64,000 nucleotides of DNA from NCBI RefSeq assembly GCF_004335085.1, contig NZ_RQRS01000002.1, positions 309,616-373,615 of the forward strand. Direction: 5' to 3'. The position numbers were made by a program, and so were the translations under genes. The notes beneath the pieces are model-generated. The model saw only the letters and a program-made list of their open reading frames with translations. It was not told the DNA's origin and did not search any database. This DNA comes from Pedobacter nototheniae (lineage in GTDB: Bacteria; Bacteroidota; Bacteroidia; Sphingobacteriales; Sphingobacteriaceae). This document shows positions 9,255-19,499 of this stretch, one piece after another (the first letter of the stretch is position 1; every line of letters starts with the position of its first letter).

Positions 9255-10271
9255 ATGAAATTAATACTTAAAATAAAACATTTCTTTATTGCACTTTATC
9301 ATTTATTTGTTGCAGCAGGAAAAGGTTTTATAGAAGATAGAGTAACCAAGTTAAGTGCTGCACTTGCTTATTACACCATATTTTCGCTTACACCATTAAT
9401 AATTATTGTACTGGCGGCGGCAACGCTTTTCTTTGGTGATAAAATGCAAACCAAGGATAAGTTTTTTGTTGAGGTTACAGAAATGGTTGGCGATAAAGCT
9501 GCCGCACAAATACAGGGTTTCGTAGAGCATGCAAACAAATCAGGTCAATCTACAATTGGTTTAATTATTGGTATTGCAACATTAGTGGTTGGTGCTACGG
9601 CTATTTTTATAGAAATTCAAGACAGTATAAATCTGATTTGGAAAGTAAAGGCTGTACCTAAAAAAGGTTGGTTAAAAATGCTCTCCAACCGCCTGCTATC
9701 TTTTTCATTGGTCGTATCTATGGGTTTCCTCCTTTTGGTATCCCTTGTTGTTAATAGTGTGGTAGTTGGCTTGGGTTCAAAACTCGCTTCCCTCCTATCA
9801 GAAAGCAAAATAGATGATGTAATTCCTGTGGCAAATGATACAATGGCGCTACTGATTTATATTTTGAATAACGTAATAACTATTGCTGCCGTTACATCTG
9901 TTTTTGCTATTATTTTCAAGGTATTACCTGATGTAAACATAAAATGGAAATCTGCCATTATTGGTGCTTTATTTACAGCTCTCCTATTTAGTTTAGGTAA
10001 ATACGTAATAGGCATTTATATAGAAAAGGGCAACCCAGGGTCAGCTTTTGGAGCAGCAAGCTCCATTATTGTAATCTTACTTTGGATTTATTATACTTCA
10101 ATTATTTTATATTTTGGTGCCGAATTTACACAGGCTTATGCCGAAAAATATGATGGCGGAATAACACCAAGCAAGTATGCTGTACATACCCAAATTACAG
10201 TTATTGAGAAAAAAGTTGATGTATTGCCACCGCAGCATCCGGAAGAAACTAAGATAGATGAATCAAAATAG
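9255..10271 (+). CDS. YihY/BrkB family inner membrane protein
   Basis: This 338-residue protein has about six transmembrane helices. It contains the family signature LSAALAYYTIFSLTPLIIIV (38-57) and, near the end, the GNPGSAFGAASSIIVILLWIYYTSIILYFGAEFTQAYA region (written here as the GSAFGAASSI and YFGAEFTQAY motifs). It was once called ribonuclease BN by mistake; the true function is unsettled and a transport role is suspected. The C-terminal tail after about residue 300 is hydrophilic. It is transcribed alone after tamL with a 137-bp gap and ends at a strong terminator. Confidence 0.9.
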   Translation: MKLILKIKHFFIALYHLFVAAGKGFIEDRVTKLSAALAYYTIFSLTPLIIIVLAAATLFFGDKMQTKDKFFVEVTEMVGDKAAAQIQGFVEHANKSGQSTIGLIIGIATLVVGATAIFIEIQDSINLIWKVKAVPKKGWLKMLSNRLLSFSLVVSMGFLLLVSLVVNSVVVGLGSKLASLLSESKIDDVIPVANDTMALLIYILNNVITIAAVTSVFAIIFKVLPDVNIKWKSAIIGALFTALLFSLGKYVIGIYIEKGNPGSAFGAASSIIVILLWIYYTSIILYFGAEFTQAYAEKYDGGITPSKYAVHTQITVIEKKVDVLPPQHPEETKIDESK

Positions 10272-10286
10272 AAATATAAAGACAAA

Positions 10287-10322
10287 AAGAAAGGTATGAA
10301 TTGGTTAATTCATACCTTTCTT
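10287..10322. terminator. Bidirectional intrinsic terminator
   Basis: A perfect 16-bp stem (10287-10302 with 10307-10322, loop ggtt) continues into a T-run on the plus strand. The minus strand also has T-rich flanks. It serves the BrkB gene and the convergent small secreted protein gene. Confidence 0.9.
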
Positions 10323-10349
10323 TTTTTATATTCCCTTAGCAATATTGAT

Positions 10350-10730
10350 TTAGTTTCCAGCTCTACTAGCCCTATCAATACTAAACACTAAATTCTTTTC
10401 ATCAATTTCTTTTAATGGGATTTCCTTCTCCTCTTTACCTAACCCTCTCGAAAAATAAACTTTTTGTTGGTCCGTTTTTCCTAAACCTTCATCAAATAAA
10501 ACAATACCAAATAAAGTAGAATCTGTTTTAGAAGATGCAGAAATACTTAATGTACCAATTGCATATTTACTATTATTTTTAACGTATATTATTCCATTTT
10601 TATAGGTGTAACTTATTCCCTGTACTGTTTGCAAAAAGGTTTTATTCTTGCTGGTAACCGGTGCATAAGTTTGGGCTTTGCCTGCAATGCCTGCTATTAA
10701 AAAAATAAACAAAAAGAAAATCTTCGTCAT
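10350..10730 (-). CDS. Small secreted protein of unknown function
   Basis: The product is 126 residues with an N-terminal signal peptide (MTKIFFLFIFLIAGIAGKAQ, likely cleaved after KA or AQ). The mature part is a short beta-rich domain with no recognised motif. The gene lies 22 bp downstream of the hybrid histidine kinase on the same strand and ends at the shared terminator, so it is probably the last gene of a parE / kinase / small protein run. A role linked to the kinase (for example its sensor domain) is possible but unproven. Confidence 0.75.
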   Translation of the reverse strand: MTKIFFLFIFLIAGIAGKAQTYAPVTSKNKTFLQTVQGISYTYKNGIIYVKNNSKYAIGTLSISASSKTDSTLFGIVLFDEGLGKTDQQKVYFSRGLGKEEKEIPLKEIDEKNLVFSIDRASRAGN

Positions 10731-10752
10731 TATTTTATGCTTGTTAATTTAC

Positions 10753-12894
10753 TTACTTTAAAAATTGAATCATTTTAGAAAGGAGTTCTTGCTCTAAAAA
10801 CGGTTTCAATACAAGATCGTTCATACCAGATGCAATGTACTTTTTACGATCTTCTTGCATTACATTGGCTGTAACACCTAAAATTGGAACGGCTTGTTTC
10901 TTGGCATCGCCACAGTTTCTAATTTTGTGGGTAAGCTCAATACCACCCATTTCTGGCATTTGTATATCTGTTAATATAATATCGTAAATATTCTCATTAA
11001 ATAGCTCAAGTGCTTCTTTTCCGTTATAGGCGGCATCAAACACAACATGATATTTTTTAAGAATAGTACTTGCCAATAAAATATTCAGCATATTATCATC
11101 TGCTAATAACACACGTTTGCCAACCAGTAAATTAGTCTCAGAATCCAATTGAGGATCAATAAGCTCAAGATTTTTTGGTTTCTCAGTAATTTTATAAGGC
11201 AACTCAAAAGAAAATGTAGAACCCTTACCTTCTTCACTATTTACTTCTATAGTACCACCTTGCAGCTCCACAATCTTTTTACAAATAGCCAAACCTAAGC
11301 CAGTTCCTTGTTGTTTCTCTTTTGTTGATGAATAATAAACCTGCGCAAACTCATCAAAAATTATTTTCTGATCCGTAGGATTTATACCCAAACCGGTATC
11401 TGCAATGCTGATTTTTAATAATGCTGATTGATCCTGGTTCTTAATTAAATTTGCCGTTAATGTAACGTTGCCTTTATTTGTAAACTTTATTCCGTTACTC
11501 AAAAGGTTCATTACCACTTGTTTTAAACGAAGCGGATCTCCAAGGATAAATAAGTCTTCTTCAATAGGCATGTTAATTTCGAAACCAATCTTCTTCTTCA
11601 TCGCCTGAATTTTCATGCTATCGAAAACATCTTGTATAGCTACTTTAGGTGAAAAAGGAACATTTTCTAAAGTAACCTTACCCGTTTCATATTTAGAAAA
11701 ATCTAAAATATCATTAACTACATCTAAAAGCATTACCGAAGAATTTCTTATTGCTCCAACTTGCTCTCTTTGTTGCGGTTCTAAATTTACTTGACTCAGC
11801 TGCTCTGAAAAACCAACGATAGAATTTAAAGGCGTCCGGATTTCGTGACTCATATTAGCTAAAAAGCGGCTTTTAGATAATGCATAAAGTGAGGCTTTAT
11901 TGCTATAATCAATCAGCGCCTTTTCATTTCTATAGAAATTATAAATCATATAAAAAACGAAGAGTAACAAGCCTACGGCAAAAGCCAATAAAATCATTGT
12001 AAAGTGGTCGAGATTCTCAACCGTATCAAACGCGGATGTATTAATAAGATGTTGTACAGATGAGTAATAATCTTTTTCTTTAAGCTTATATTGTTTTAAT
12101 CCATCAACAATATTGGTAATCAATAAATGGTTAAGATCTAAAAGCGCTCGCTCCTTATCCTTTAGTTTTTTATTAGTGCTGTAAAGCCTCAAATAGTAAT
12201 CATTAATGGCTTTAAGCTGTAATTTATTGTAAGCTAAACTTACCGAAGAGGTATCAACTGATACTGTTGTTTTAACGATTGTAGATTTCGAACTATCTGT
12301 ACCTTTGGTTCCTTTATTAAGAATGGCAGCCTTTAATCTTCCAAAAAACTTTTTCCTTGGTTGCGCAACTATACCAGGTTTTAACGTATCTATTTTTACA
12401 ATACTTTTAAACTGCTTTGCTGTAAAAAGCTTATTATTAGGTTTTAATTCACTTACTTTATTTTCTGCATTAACAGAAAAGTTAATTAAACTATCAGATA
12501 ATCTTTTTAAGTTAATAAACTGGGCTGTTCGTTCTCTCTTTTGCTTAATTAGATTATCAAAAGACTCTGAAGCCAATAAACCTTCATTTTGATTTTCCTT
12601 CTCAATGGTATCCATCAACGAAGAAACCTCCTTAATTTCACTGGTAAATAAATCATAATAGATTTTTTCACCATTAACAACATACATTCTAAAGCTATTC
12701 TCAGCATTATAAAGCTTAAAAATACAGCTATCCAACTTTGTAAAATCCTTTTGAACCTGTACAATTTTATTAACAGATTTTAATAGTGGAATTTTAGAAA
12801 AATTGACAAACAACCCAATCGTAATTCCAAAAATCGCGAGGATCAAGCATACGAGGATTAGATATTTTGCAGTGGAGCTTCTTCTAGGTTTCAA
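10753..12894 (-). CDS. Hybrid sensor histidine kinase/response regulator
   Basis: The protein has 713 residues. Two membrane helices (about 11-33 and 298-320) enclose a large, mostly helical extracytoplasmic sensor. A HisKA domain follows with MSHEIRTPLN (phospho-acceptor His350), then a HATPase_c domain (NGIKFTNKGNV N-box, DTGLGI G1-box, GTGLGLAI G2-box). A C-terminal receiver domain (about 593-711) carries the phospho-acceptor Asp643 in LTDIQMPEMGG. No DNA-binding output is fused and no separate regulator is adjacent, so the signal probably passes to a remote phosphotransfer protein. The sensor has no recognised ligand motif. It starts 33 bp after parE. Confidence 0.93.
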   Translation of the reverse strand: MKPRRSSTAKYLILVCLILAIFGITIGLFVNFSKIPLLKSVNKIVQVQKDFTKLDSCIFKLYNAENSFRMYVVNGEKIYYDLFTSEIKEVSSLMDTIEKENQNEGLLASESFDNLIKQKRERTAQFINLKRLSDSLINFSVNAENKVSELKPNNKLFTAKQFKSIVKIDTLKPGIVAQPRKKFFGRLKAAILNKGTKGTDSSKSTIVKTTVSVDTSSVSLAYNKLQLKAINDYYLRLYSTNKKLKDKERALLDLNHLLITNIVDGLKQYKLKEKDYYSSVQHLINTSAFDTVENLDHFTMILLAFAVGLLLFVFYMIYNFYRNEKALIDYSNKASLYALSKSRFLANMSHEIRTPLNSIVGFSEQLSQVNLEPQQREQVGAIRNSSVMLLDVVNDILDFSKYETGKVTLENVPFSPKVAIQDVFDSMKIQAMKKKIGFEINMPIEEDLFILGDPLRLKQVVMNLLSNGIKFTNKGNVTLTANLIKNQDQSALLKISIADTGLGINPTDQKIIFDEFAQVYYSSTKEKQQGTGLGLAICKKIVELQGGTIEVNSEEGKGSTFSFELPYKITEKPKNLELIDPQLDSETNLLVGKRVLLADDNMLNILLASTILKKYHVVFDAAYNGKEALELFNENIYDIILTDIQMPEMGGIELTHKIRNCGDAKKQAVPILGVTANVMQEDRKKYIASGMNDLVLKPFLEQELLSKMIQFLK

Positions 12895-12927
12895 TGCGTT
12901 AATTTTAAAGCGTATTATTTTTATGGA

Positions 12928-14796
12928 TTAAGCCACGTCTTCAATTATTTTGGGTTCTTCCTGCACTTCATCCTTTTCTATTCTCAAGTTTCTGATGATA
13001 TGCTGTTGCCTATCGGGTGTATTTTTACCCATGTAATATTCTAAAAGTTTTTTAATCGTTTGATCTTTTAATATCACAGGATCTAGTCTAATATCTTTTC
13101 CGATAAACAAACCAAATTCATCTGGAGAAATTTCACCAAGCCCTTTAAATCTAGTGATTTCCGGCTTATTCCCCAACTTTTCAATTGCATTTCTACGTTC
13201 TTCATCACTGTAACAGTAAATGGTTTCCTTTTTATTACGAACACGGAACAAAGGGGTTTGCAAAATGTAAACGTGTCCGGCTTTAACTAAATCAGGAAAA
13301 AACTGAAGGAAAAATGTCATCATTAACAAACGAATGTGCATACCATCTACATCGGCATCTGTTGCAATTACAATATTGTTGTAATGAAGACCTTCTAAAC
13401 CATCTTCAATGTTTAAAGCGTGTTGTAAAAGGTTAAATTCTTCATTTTCATAAACCACCTTTTTCGTCAGTTCATAACAATTTAAAGGTTTCCCTTTTAA
13501 ACTAAATACAGCTTGACAGTCTACATCTCTAGATTTGGTAATTGATCCAGAAGCAGAATCTCCCTCGGTAATAAAAAGTGTAGTTTCATAACGCTTTTCA
13601 TGCGTAGTATTAAAATGAACCTTACAATCACGAAGCTTTTTATTGTGCAGTGATGCTTTTTTGGCTCTATCGTTAGCCAGTTTTTTTATGCCGGCAATGT
13701 CTTTACGTTCCCTTTCAGATTGGATAATTCTTTTCAATAAAGCATCCGCAACATCTGTATGTTTATGCAAGTAATCATCAAGTTCCTTTTTAACAAAATC
13801 GTTAATAAAAGTTGCAACCGAAGGTCCTTCTGGTCCCATGTTTTGAGAACCCAGTTTAGTTTTGGTTTGAGATTCGAATACAGGCTCTTGCACACGTACA
13901 GAAATTGCCGCAATAATTGATGAACGCACATCGGCAGCATCAAATTCTTTTTTGAAAAATTCACGTACCGTTTTAACCACAGCTGCCCTAAAAGCCGCCT
14001 GGTGTGTTCCACCCTGTGTAGTATGCTGTCCGTTTACAAAAGAATGGTAATCTTCGCCATATTGCTGACCATGAGTCATTGCAATTTCAATATCATTACC
14101 AATCATATGAATAATTGGATAACGAATTTCTTCGGGCTTATTAAATTTAGAAAGTAAATCGTATAGACCTCTTTCTGAAAAATACTTTTGATTGTTGAAA
14201 TTTACCGTTAATCCTGTATTTAAAAAAACGTAGTTCCAAACCATACTTTCCACAAAATCAGGAATGTAATGGTAGTTTCTAAAAATGCTTTCATCAGGAT
14301 AAAACGTAATGGCGGTACCATTGCGTTGAGTGGTATCTATAATAGGTTGTTCGTTTACAATTTCTCCTTTTGAAAATTCTACCTTTTTAGTTTTACCATC
14401 ACGATAAGATTGAACTGTAAAACTGGTAGAAAGTGCATTTACGGCTTTCGTACCTACCCCATTTAAACCTACAGATTTTTGAAAGGCATTACTATCGTAT
14501 TTACCGCCAGTATTTATTTTACTTACGCAATCAATAACTTTCCCCAAAGGGATTCCACGACCGTAATCACGAATATTTACCTTTTGTTCTGAAACAGTAA
14601 TTTCGATAGTTTTACCTGTACCCATTACAAACTCATCAATAGAGTTATCTACAATTTCTTTTAACAAAACGTAAATACCATCGTCCTGTGCTGATCCATC
14701 GCCCAGTTTACCAATGTACATACCGGGCCTAAGCCTAATATGCTCTTTCCAGTCCAGAGATCGGATACTATCGTCGTTATATACTACTTCTGCCAT
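12928..14796 (-). CDS. parE: DNA topoisomerase IV subunit B
   Basis: This is the ATPase subunit of a type IIA topoisomerase that decatenates replicated chromosomes. Of its 622 residues, the N-terminal GHKL ATPase region shows [10 protein letters not shown] and GRGIPLG. The TOPRIM domain shows EGDSASG and [12 protein letters not shown]. The C-terminal TRFKGLGE motif is intact. The sequence [12 protein letters not shown] near the start is typical of ParE in this phylum, and GyrB is the main alternative. The start at MAEVVYNDD (14796) is preferred over a Met seven residues upstream. parC is not in the window. The hybrid kinase gene follows on the same strand. Confidence 0.9.
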   Translation of the reverse strand: MAEVVYNDDSIRSLDWKEHIRLRPGMYIGKLGDGSAQDDGIYVLLKEIVDNSIDEFVMGTGKTIEITVSEQKVNIRDYGRGIPLGKVIDCVSKINTGGKYDSNAFQKSVGLNGVGTKAVNALSTSFTVQSYRDGKTKKVEFSKGEIVNEQPIIDTTQRNGTAITFYPDESIFRNYHYIPDFVESMVWNYVFLNTGLTVNFNNQKYFSERGLYDLLSKFNKPEEIRYPIIHMIGNDIEIAMTHGQQYGEDYHSFVNGQHTTQGGTHQAAFRAAVVKTVREFFKKEFDAADVRSSIIAAISVRVQEPVFESQTKTKLGSQNMGPEGPSVATFINDFVKKELDDYLHKHTDVADALLKRIIQSERERKDIAGIKKLANDRAKKASLHNKKLRDCKVHFNTTHEKRYETTLFITEGDSASGSITKSRDVDCQAVFSLKGKPLNCYELTKKVVYENEEFNLLQHALNIEDGLEGLHYNNIVIATDADVDGMHIRLLMMTFFLQFFPDLVKAGHVYILQTPLFRVRNKKETIYCYSDEERRNAIEKLGNKPEITRFKGLGEISPDEFGLFIGKDIRLDPVILKDQTIKKLLEYYMGKNTPDRQQHIIRNLRIEKDEVQEEPKIIEDVA

Positions 14797-15066
14797 AAAT
14801 ATTTTATTTACCATCAAGCTAAAGAAGCTCTTTCATTTTAATCATAAAACTCCAGTTCCGAGGGATGTCGGATCGGAATAAACTTTAACATGATGTGATT
14901 TAGGGATAATTTTCTTTTCAGATTTGCAAAATTTTACACTTTACATTTCTAATCAGCTAAAATTATTATACAAATTTAACTTAATCTACGTTGCTATCAA
15001 CTATAAAATTTCAACAAATACACATTTAGCTGTATCTTGAGAAACTTCAAGGATTAATCTAACTTA

Positions 15067-16407
15067 ATGCAACAAAAAAAACAACTTTCGCTATTCGATC
15101 TTTCCATGATTGTGGTGAGTCTCGTTATTGGTATGGGTATTTTTAGAACGCCAGTAAACGTGGCTGCAAAGGCTCAAATTCCTGAGCTTTTTTATTTAGC
15201 TTGGGTTATTGGCGGGTTTGTAGCCTTTTGTGGTGCATTAACTTATGCAGAAATTGGTTCTCGCTACCCTGTAACGGGTGGTTATTATAAAATTTTCTCC
15301 GTTGGCTACCATCCATCTATTGCTTTTGCTATTAATTGTATTGCTATTATATCCAGTGCAGCATCCGTTGCGGCAATTTCAATTATTGGTGCAGAATATT
15401 TAAGTAAAATTATTTTACCTGCCCAATTGCAAACTGATGTTTACCGGGTAGCCATTGCTATAACAACTATTGTAGTTTTTTATTTAATTAATCTTTTAGG
15501 TTTAAAAGCTAGTTCCAAAACGCAAAATGTACTTACCATAATTAAAATTGTAATGGTGCTTACATTAATTTGTGCAATATTTTTCGTTAGTCAGCAACAA
15601 AGCATTACACCAATATTTAAAACTTTAAATGGTAGCTCACCAAGTTGGTCAGATTATGGAAAAGCTTTAGGTTTATGTTTAATTGCGGTTTCTTTTTCAT
15701 TTGCGGGTTATGCACAAACTATAAATTTTGGAGGCGAGGTAAAGGAACCAAAACGAGTAATTCCGCGATCCATTATTATAGGCTTAACCATTATAGTGAT
15801 CCTCTATTTGGCTTTAAATTATGTATATGTTCAAGTAATTGGTTTCGAAGAATTAAAATCTGCAGAAAGTATTGCCGCAATATTGGCCTCAAAGATTTTT
15901 GGACCTGCTGGTTTTACCTTATTTTCCATTATCATTTTCTTTTCGGTAATGGGTTATGTAAATGTTAATCTATTAAGCAATCCAAGGGCTATGTATGCCA
16001 TGGGCGAAGAAGGTGCTTTACCCAAAGTATTCAGTAAAATGAATAAAAAAACAGAAGTAATCACTGTAAGTCTAACCATTTTTACTGCCGCAGCGATAGC
16101 TATTATCTTTTACGCCAAAACATTTGATAAAATTTTAAACTATACTATCTTTTTAGAAAGCATCAGCATGGCGAGTTCGGCAGCTACCATATTTATTTTA
16201 CGTAAAAAAACTGCTCATCTTGATAAAAAAACAATCTATACCGTTCCATTATATCCTATATTGCCTATAATTTTTATTGCAGCCTATACTTTTGTAGCTT
16301 TTAGTATTTATGCAGATGATCCAAATGCAGCATTAAATGGTTTATATATTTTTATAGGGTTGGTTGTGATTTATTTTGCAACGCGATTATTTAACAAAAA
16401 GAATTAG
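15067..16407 (+). CDS. APC-superfamily amino acid permease
   Basis: This 446-residue inner membrane protein has about 12 helices. The unwound helix-1 substrate motif IGMGIF is at 21-26, and EIGSRYPVTGGYY (about 65-77) is the helix 2/3 signature of the family. The substrate cannot be read from sequence, but the family imports or exchanges amino acids by proton symport or antiport. The 270-bp region upstream, shared with divergent parE, has a TATCTTGA box at about 15032-15039 that could be a weak -7 element. A GPH-type sugar transporter gene follows after 8 bp. Confidence 0.9.
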   Translation: MQQKKQLSLFDLSMIVVSLVIGMGIFRTPVNVAAKAQIPELFYLAWVIGGFVAFCGALTYAEIGSRYPVTGGYYKIFSVGYHPSIAFAINCIAIISSAASVAAISIIGAEYLSKIILPAQLQTDVYRVAIAITTIVVFYLINLLGLKASSKTQNVLTIIKIVMVLTLICAIFFVSQQQSITPIFKTLNGSSPSWSDYGKALGLCLIAVSFSFAGYAQTINFGGEVKEPKRVIPRSIIIGLTIIVILYLALNYVYVQVIGFEELKSAESIAAILASKIFGPAGFTLFSIIIFFSVMGYVNVNLLSNPRAMYAMGEEGALPKVFSKMNKKTEVITVSLTIFTAAAIAIIFYAKTFDKILNYTIFLESISMASSAATIFILRKKTAHLDKKTIYTVPLYPILPIIFIAAYTFVAFSIYADDPNAALNGLYIFIGLVVIYFATRLFNKKN

Positions 16408-16415
16408 CGAAGATA

Positions 16416-17750
16416 ATGGGCAAAACGCTCTCCTTTAAACAAGAAATAGCTTACGCAGCCGGAATGATGGGCTGGAGCATCATGACGAATATTATTATCG
16501 TTATGTTGCCTTATTTTTATTTACCACCAAGCAATGCGGGTTTACCACCTTTGGTACCCCAGCTTGTTTTATTGGGCGCATTTAATATTCTTTCTATCAT
16601 CGCAGCTTCCGGCAGATTAGTTGATGCCGTTTTCGACCCTTTTATTGCCTCTAAAAGTGATGCCAGCACCAATAAAAACGGTCGCCGAATGCCTTTTATG
16701 AAATGGGCAATTTTACCCGCTATGATTTTCTGCAGCTTGGTTTTTTACCCGATTGAAAAGGCCGAAAGCCTGCATAATGCCTGGTGGCTTACGTTTACGC
16801 TTTGTTTCTTTTTTATTTCAGTTACTACTTATATTATCCCATACAACGCACTTTTAGCAGAAGTTACACATACGCCACAGCAAAAGGTTAAACTATCAAG
16901 CTACCAGCAAATTGGTTTTGTATTGGGCATTATTTTATCTGCTTGCACCAATAATTTTGCAGATTTGGTTCAGCATAATTTTAACGTTGCCAATAGAAGT
17001 GAAGCCATACAATATGCCATTTGGGGTTTATGCATTTTATCAGGTATTGTAATGCTGATTCCAATTATATTTATCAATGAAAAGGATTTTTCAGTTGCAA
17101 AACCAACCCATATTCCGCTTTGGCCAGCCATAAAAAACACATTTAAAAATAGTAATTTTAAATATTACTTAATTTCTGATTTTGCCTTTTACACAGCATT
17201 AAGCATCATTTCCAGCGGGTTATTATTCTTCTGTACCGTGTTATTAGGTTTACCAGAATCTGAAGGCGGTAAATTTATGGGCGCCATGGTTTTAGCTTCC
17301 CTACTCTTTTATCCATTGGTTAATTTTGGATCAGCAAAAATTGGTAAAAAGCCTTTTGTATTAATTGCTTTTGGAGTGTTGTGCCTAATCTTTGTAACTA
17401 TATTTTTCTTAGGAAAATTACCTTTCGGCGCATATACTCAAATATACATTTTGGTAATTTCAGCATCTTTTCCTCTTGCTGCCTTAGGAATTTTACCAAC
17501 TGCAATTCTTGCTGATATTGCTCAAAGAGATACACTGGAAAGTGGCGAAAACCACGAAGGTATGTTCTTTGCCGTAAAATATCTTTTTGTAAAATTAGGA
17601 CAAACACTCGGCATTGCCGTTTTTGCCATGCTCACAATTTATGGTAAAGACCCAGGTAACGACTTTGGACTAAGATTAAATGGTATTGTAGGTTTTGCTC
17701 TTTGCTTGGTTGCGCTGTTATTTTTTAGCAGATTTAAGGAGGATCGTTAG
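16416..17750 (+). CDS. MFS transporter, GPH (glycoside-pentoside-hexuronide) type
   Basis: This 444-residue protein has about 12 helices. SGRLVDAVFDPFIASKSDAS (about 68-87) is the characteristic DxxxDP-type loop of the MFS_2 / GPH cation symporters. GRRMPFMKW follows, as usual for the family. It probably carries a sugar or glycoside with a cation across the inner membrane. The gene begins 8 bp after the APC permease, so the two are cotranscribed, an unusual pairing of an amino acid and a sugar-type carrier. No catabolic enzyme is adjacent to name the substrate. Confidence 0.88.
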   Translation: MGKTLSFKQEIAYAAGMMGWSIMTNIIIVMLPYFYLPPSNAGLPPLVPQLVLLGAFNILSIIAASGRLVDAVFDPFIASKSDASTNKNGRRMPFMKWAILPAMIFCSLVFYPIEKAESLHNAWWLTFTLCFFFISVTTYIIPYNALLAEVTHTPQQKVKLSSYQQIGFVLGIILSACTNNFADLVQHNFNVANRSEAIQYAIWGLCILSGIVMLIPIIFINEKDFSVAKPTHIPLWPAIKNTFKNSNFKYYLISDFAFYTALSIISSGLLFFCTVLLGLPESEGGKFMGAMVLASLLFYPLVNFGSAKIGKKPFVLIAFGVLCLIFVTIFFLGKLPFGAYTQIYILVISASFPLAALGILPTAILADIAQRDTLESGENHEGMFFAVKYLFVKLGQTLGIAVFAMLTIYGKDPGNDFGLRLNGIVGFALCLVALLFFSRFKEDR

Positions 17751-17851
17751 CATTTTTGAATTAAACCTTAACAATAAAACTAAATAACAAGGCTAACTAG
17801 GGGTTTAAAAAGCATCATTACTCATTTTATATATTCCTCATACATTTTTAG

Positions 17852-17859
17852 TATCTTTG
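17852..17859 (+). promoter_or_regulatory. Bacteroidota -7 promoter box (TATCTTTG)
   Basis: TATCTTTG matches the TAnnTTTG -7 consensus of the primary sigma factor in this phylum. A good -33 TTTG is not visible. It implies a leader of about 95 nt before the helicase gene, which is long for this region and could hold post-transcriptional control. Confidence 0.6.
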
Positions 17860-17961
17860 CCGCTGAAGCAGAATTTCTTTATCATTTAAAGCAATCCGCA
17901 AGTTAGTCCTTCAACAAATGATTGTTCTAGCTTCTTCGATAAATATTACACATAAACATAC

Positions 17962-19257
17962 ATGTTATTCAAAGAATTAAACCTCATTGAGCCAATTTTA
18001 AAGGCCCTTGAGACCGAAGGTTATACACAACCTACACCTATACAGGAGCAATCCATCCCTACAATATTAAAAGGAAAAGATTTACTTGGTTGCGCACAAA
18101 CCGGAACTGGTAAAACGGCTGCCTTTGCCATTCCAATGTTGCAGTTATTGCACGAAAAACACATTAACACCAAAGCATCAAAAAATATAAAAGCTTTGGT
18201 TTTAACGCCTACACGTGAGCTTGCCATTCAAATTGAAGAAAGCTTTAAAGCTTACGGTCGCAACTTAAACTTACGCCATTTGGTAATTTTTGGTGGTGTA
18301 AACCAGCATTCGCAAGTAGAAGCACTTAGAAAAGGTGTTGATATTTTAGTGGCAACGCCTGGCCGTTTATTAGATTTAATGAACCAAGGATTTATTAGCT
18401 TAAATACCATTGAGCTTTTTGTTTTGGATGAAGCAGATAGAATGTTGGATATGGGCTTTATTCACGATGTGAAAAAAGTAGTAGCAAAACTTCCTGCTAA
18501 ACGTCAAACTTTATTTTTCTCGGCTACAATGCCTGATGAAATTCAAAAGTTGGCAAATACAATTTTATCTAGCCCAACTAAAGTTGAAGTTACACCAATT
18601 TCATCTACAGCTGAAACCATTAATCAATCGATCTATTTTGTTGATAAACCTGATAAAAAGAAATTATTAATCCATTTATTAGGCGATAAAACCATTGAAA
18701 CTGCTTTAGTTTTTACCCGTACTAAACATGGTGCAGATCGTATTGCTAAAGATTTAGGCTTTGCAGGGATTAAAGCTGCAGCTATTCACGGCAATAAATC
18801 TCAAAACGCTCGACAAAGAGCTTTAACCGAATTTAAAGAAAAAAAAATTCGTGTTTTAGTCGCTACGGATATTGCTGCACGTGGTATTGATATTGACCAA
18901 TTATCTCACGTTTTCAATTACGAATTGCCAAATATTCCCGAATCTTATGTACACAGAATTGGCCGTACTGGTCGTGCTGGTGCAAATGGAGTTGCAATTT
19001 CATTTTGTGATGCTGAAGAAAATGAGTATTTATTGGATATTCAAAAGCTGATTAAAATAACCCTTCCTATCGTTGAAGATCATCCTTACCCATTAAGTTG
19101 GCAAAATATGATGGCTAAAAACCAGGTGAAGCGTAAACCGCAAGCCCAATCTAAAGGTGGTGGTGGTGCAAAAAGAGGCGATGGCAACATGAGCGGCAAA
19201 CCACGCAATGCAAGTAATAACCGCAAATTTGGTGGTAACAGAAGAAAAAGAGACTAA
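17962..19257 (+). CDS. DEAD-box ATP-dependent RNA helicase (RhlE-like)
   Basis: The 431-residue protein has the full motif set: Q motif with GYTQPTPIQ (20-28), Walker A AQTGTGKT (45-52), PTRELA, TPGR, DEAD (156-159), SAT, ARGIDI and HRIGRTGR. The C-terminal tail is Gly, Arg, Lys and Asn rich, typical of RNA-binding tails in RhlE-type enzymes that act in ribosome assembly, RNA decay and cold adaptation. The gene has its own promoter and long leader and ends at a good terminator. The exact subgroup is inferred from tail type only. Confidence 0.93.
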   Translation: MLFKELNLIEPILKALETEGYTQPTPIQEQSIPTILKGKDLLGCAQTGTGKTAAFAIPMLQLLHEKHINTKASKNIKALVLTPTRELAIQIEESFKAYGRNLNLRHLVIFGGVNQHSQVEALRKGVDILVATPGRLLDLMNQGFISLNTIELFVLDEADRMLDMGFIHDVKKVVAKLPAKRQTLFFSATMPDEIQKLANTILSSPTKVEVTPISSTAETINQSIYFVDKPDKKKLLIHLLGDKTIETALVFTRTKHGADRIAKDLGFAGIKAAAIHGNKSQNARQRALTEFKEKKIRVLVATDIAARGIDIDQLSHVFNYELPNIPESYVHRIGRTGRAGANGVAISFCDAEENEYLLDIQKLIKITLPIVEDHPYPLSWQNMMAKNQVKRKPQAQSKGGGGAKRGDGNMSGKPRNASNNRKFGGNRRKRD

Positions 19258-19329
19258 TTTTTAATGATTCTGATCTTGTTTCAGAATATGAATAATATAG
19301 TTTACTGACATGATTTCAGTTTAATGCTT

Positions 19330-19362
19330 AACCCCGGATTGATAATCAATTCGGGGTTTCTT
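19330..19362 (+). terminator. Intrinsic terminator after the helicase gene
   Basis: aaccccggattga pairs with tcaattcggggtt (about 19330-19342 with 19346-19358), followed by a T-rich tail. Confidence 0.85.
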
Positions 19363-19499
19363 TTTTAGGAGATTTCCTCTTTAAAATCATTCGTGTCTTA
19401 TACATGTCACTTATCCAATTAGCTGAAACTTTAATTTGACAAGTAATGTTATTTAGTTACATAAACGCACTGTTTATGGCATTTTTAATTAATAACAAT

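Noticed and set aside
13734..14012. A 92-codon frame on the minus strand within parE
   Set aside because: A shadow frame of a strongly conserved gene.
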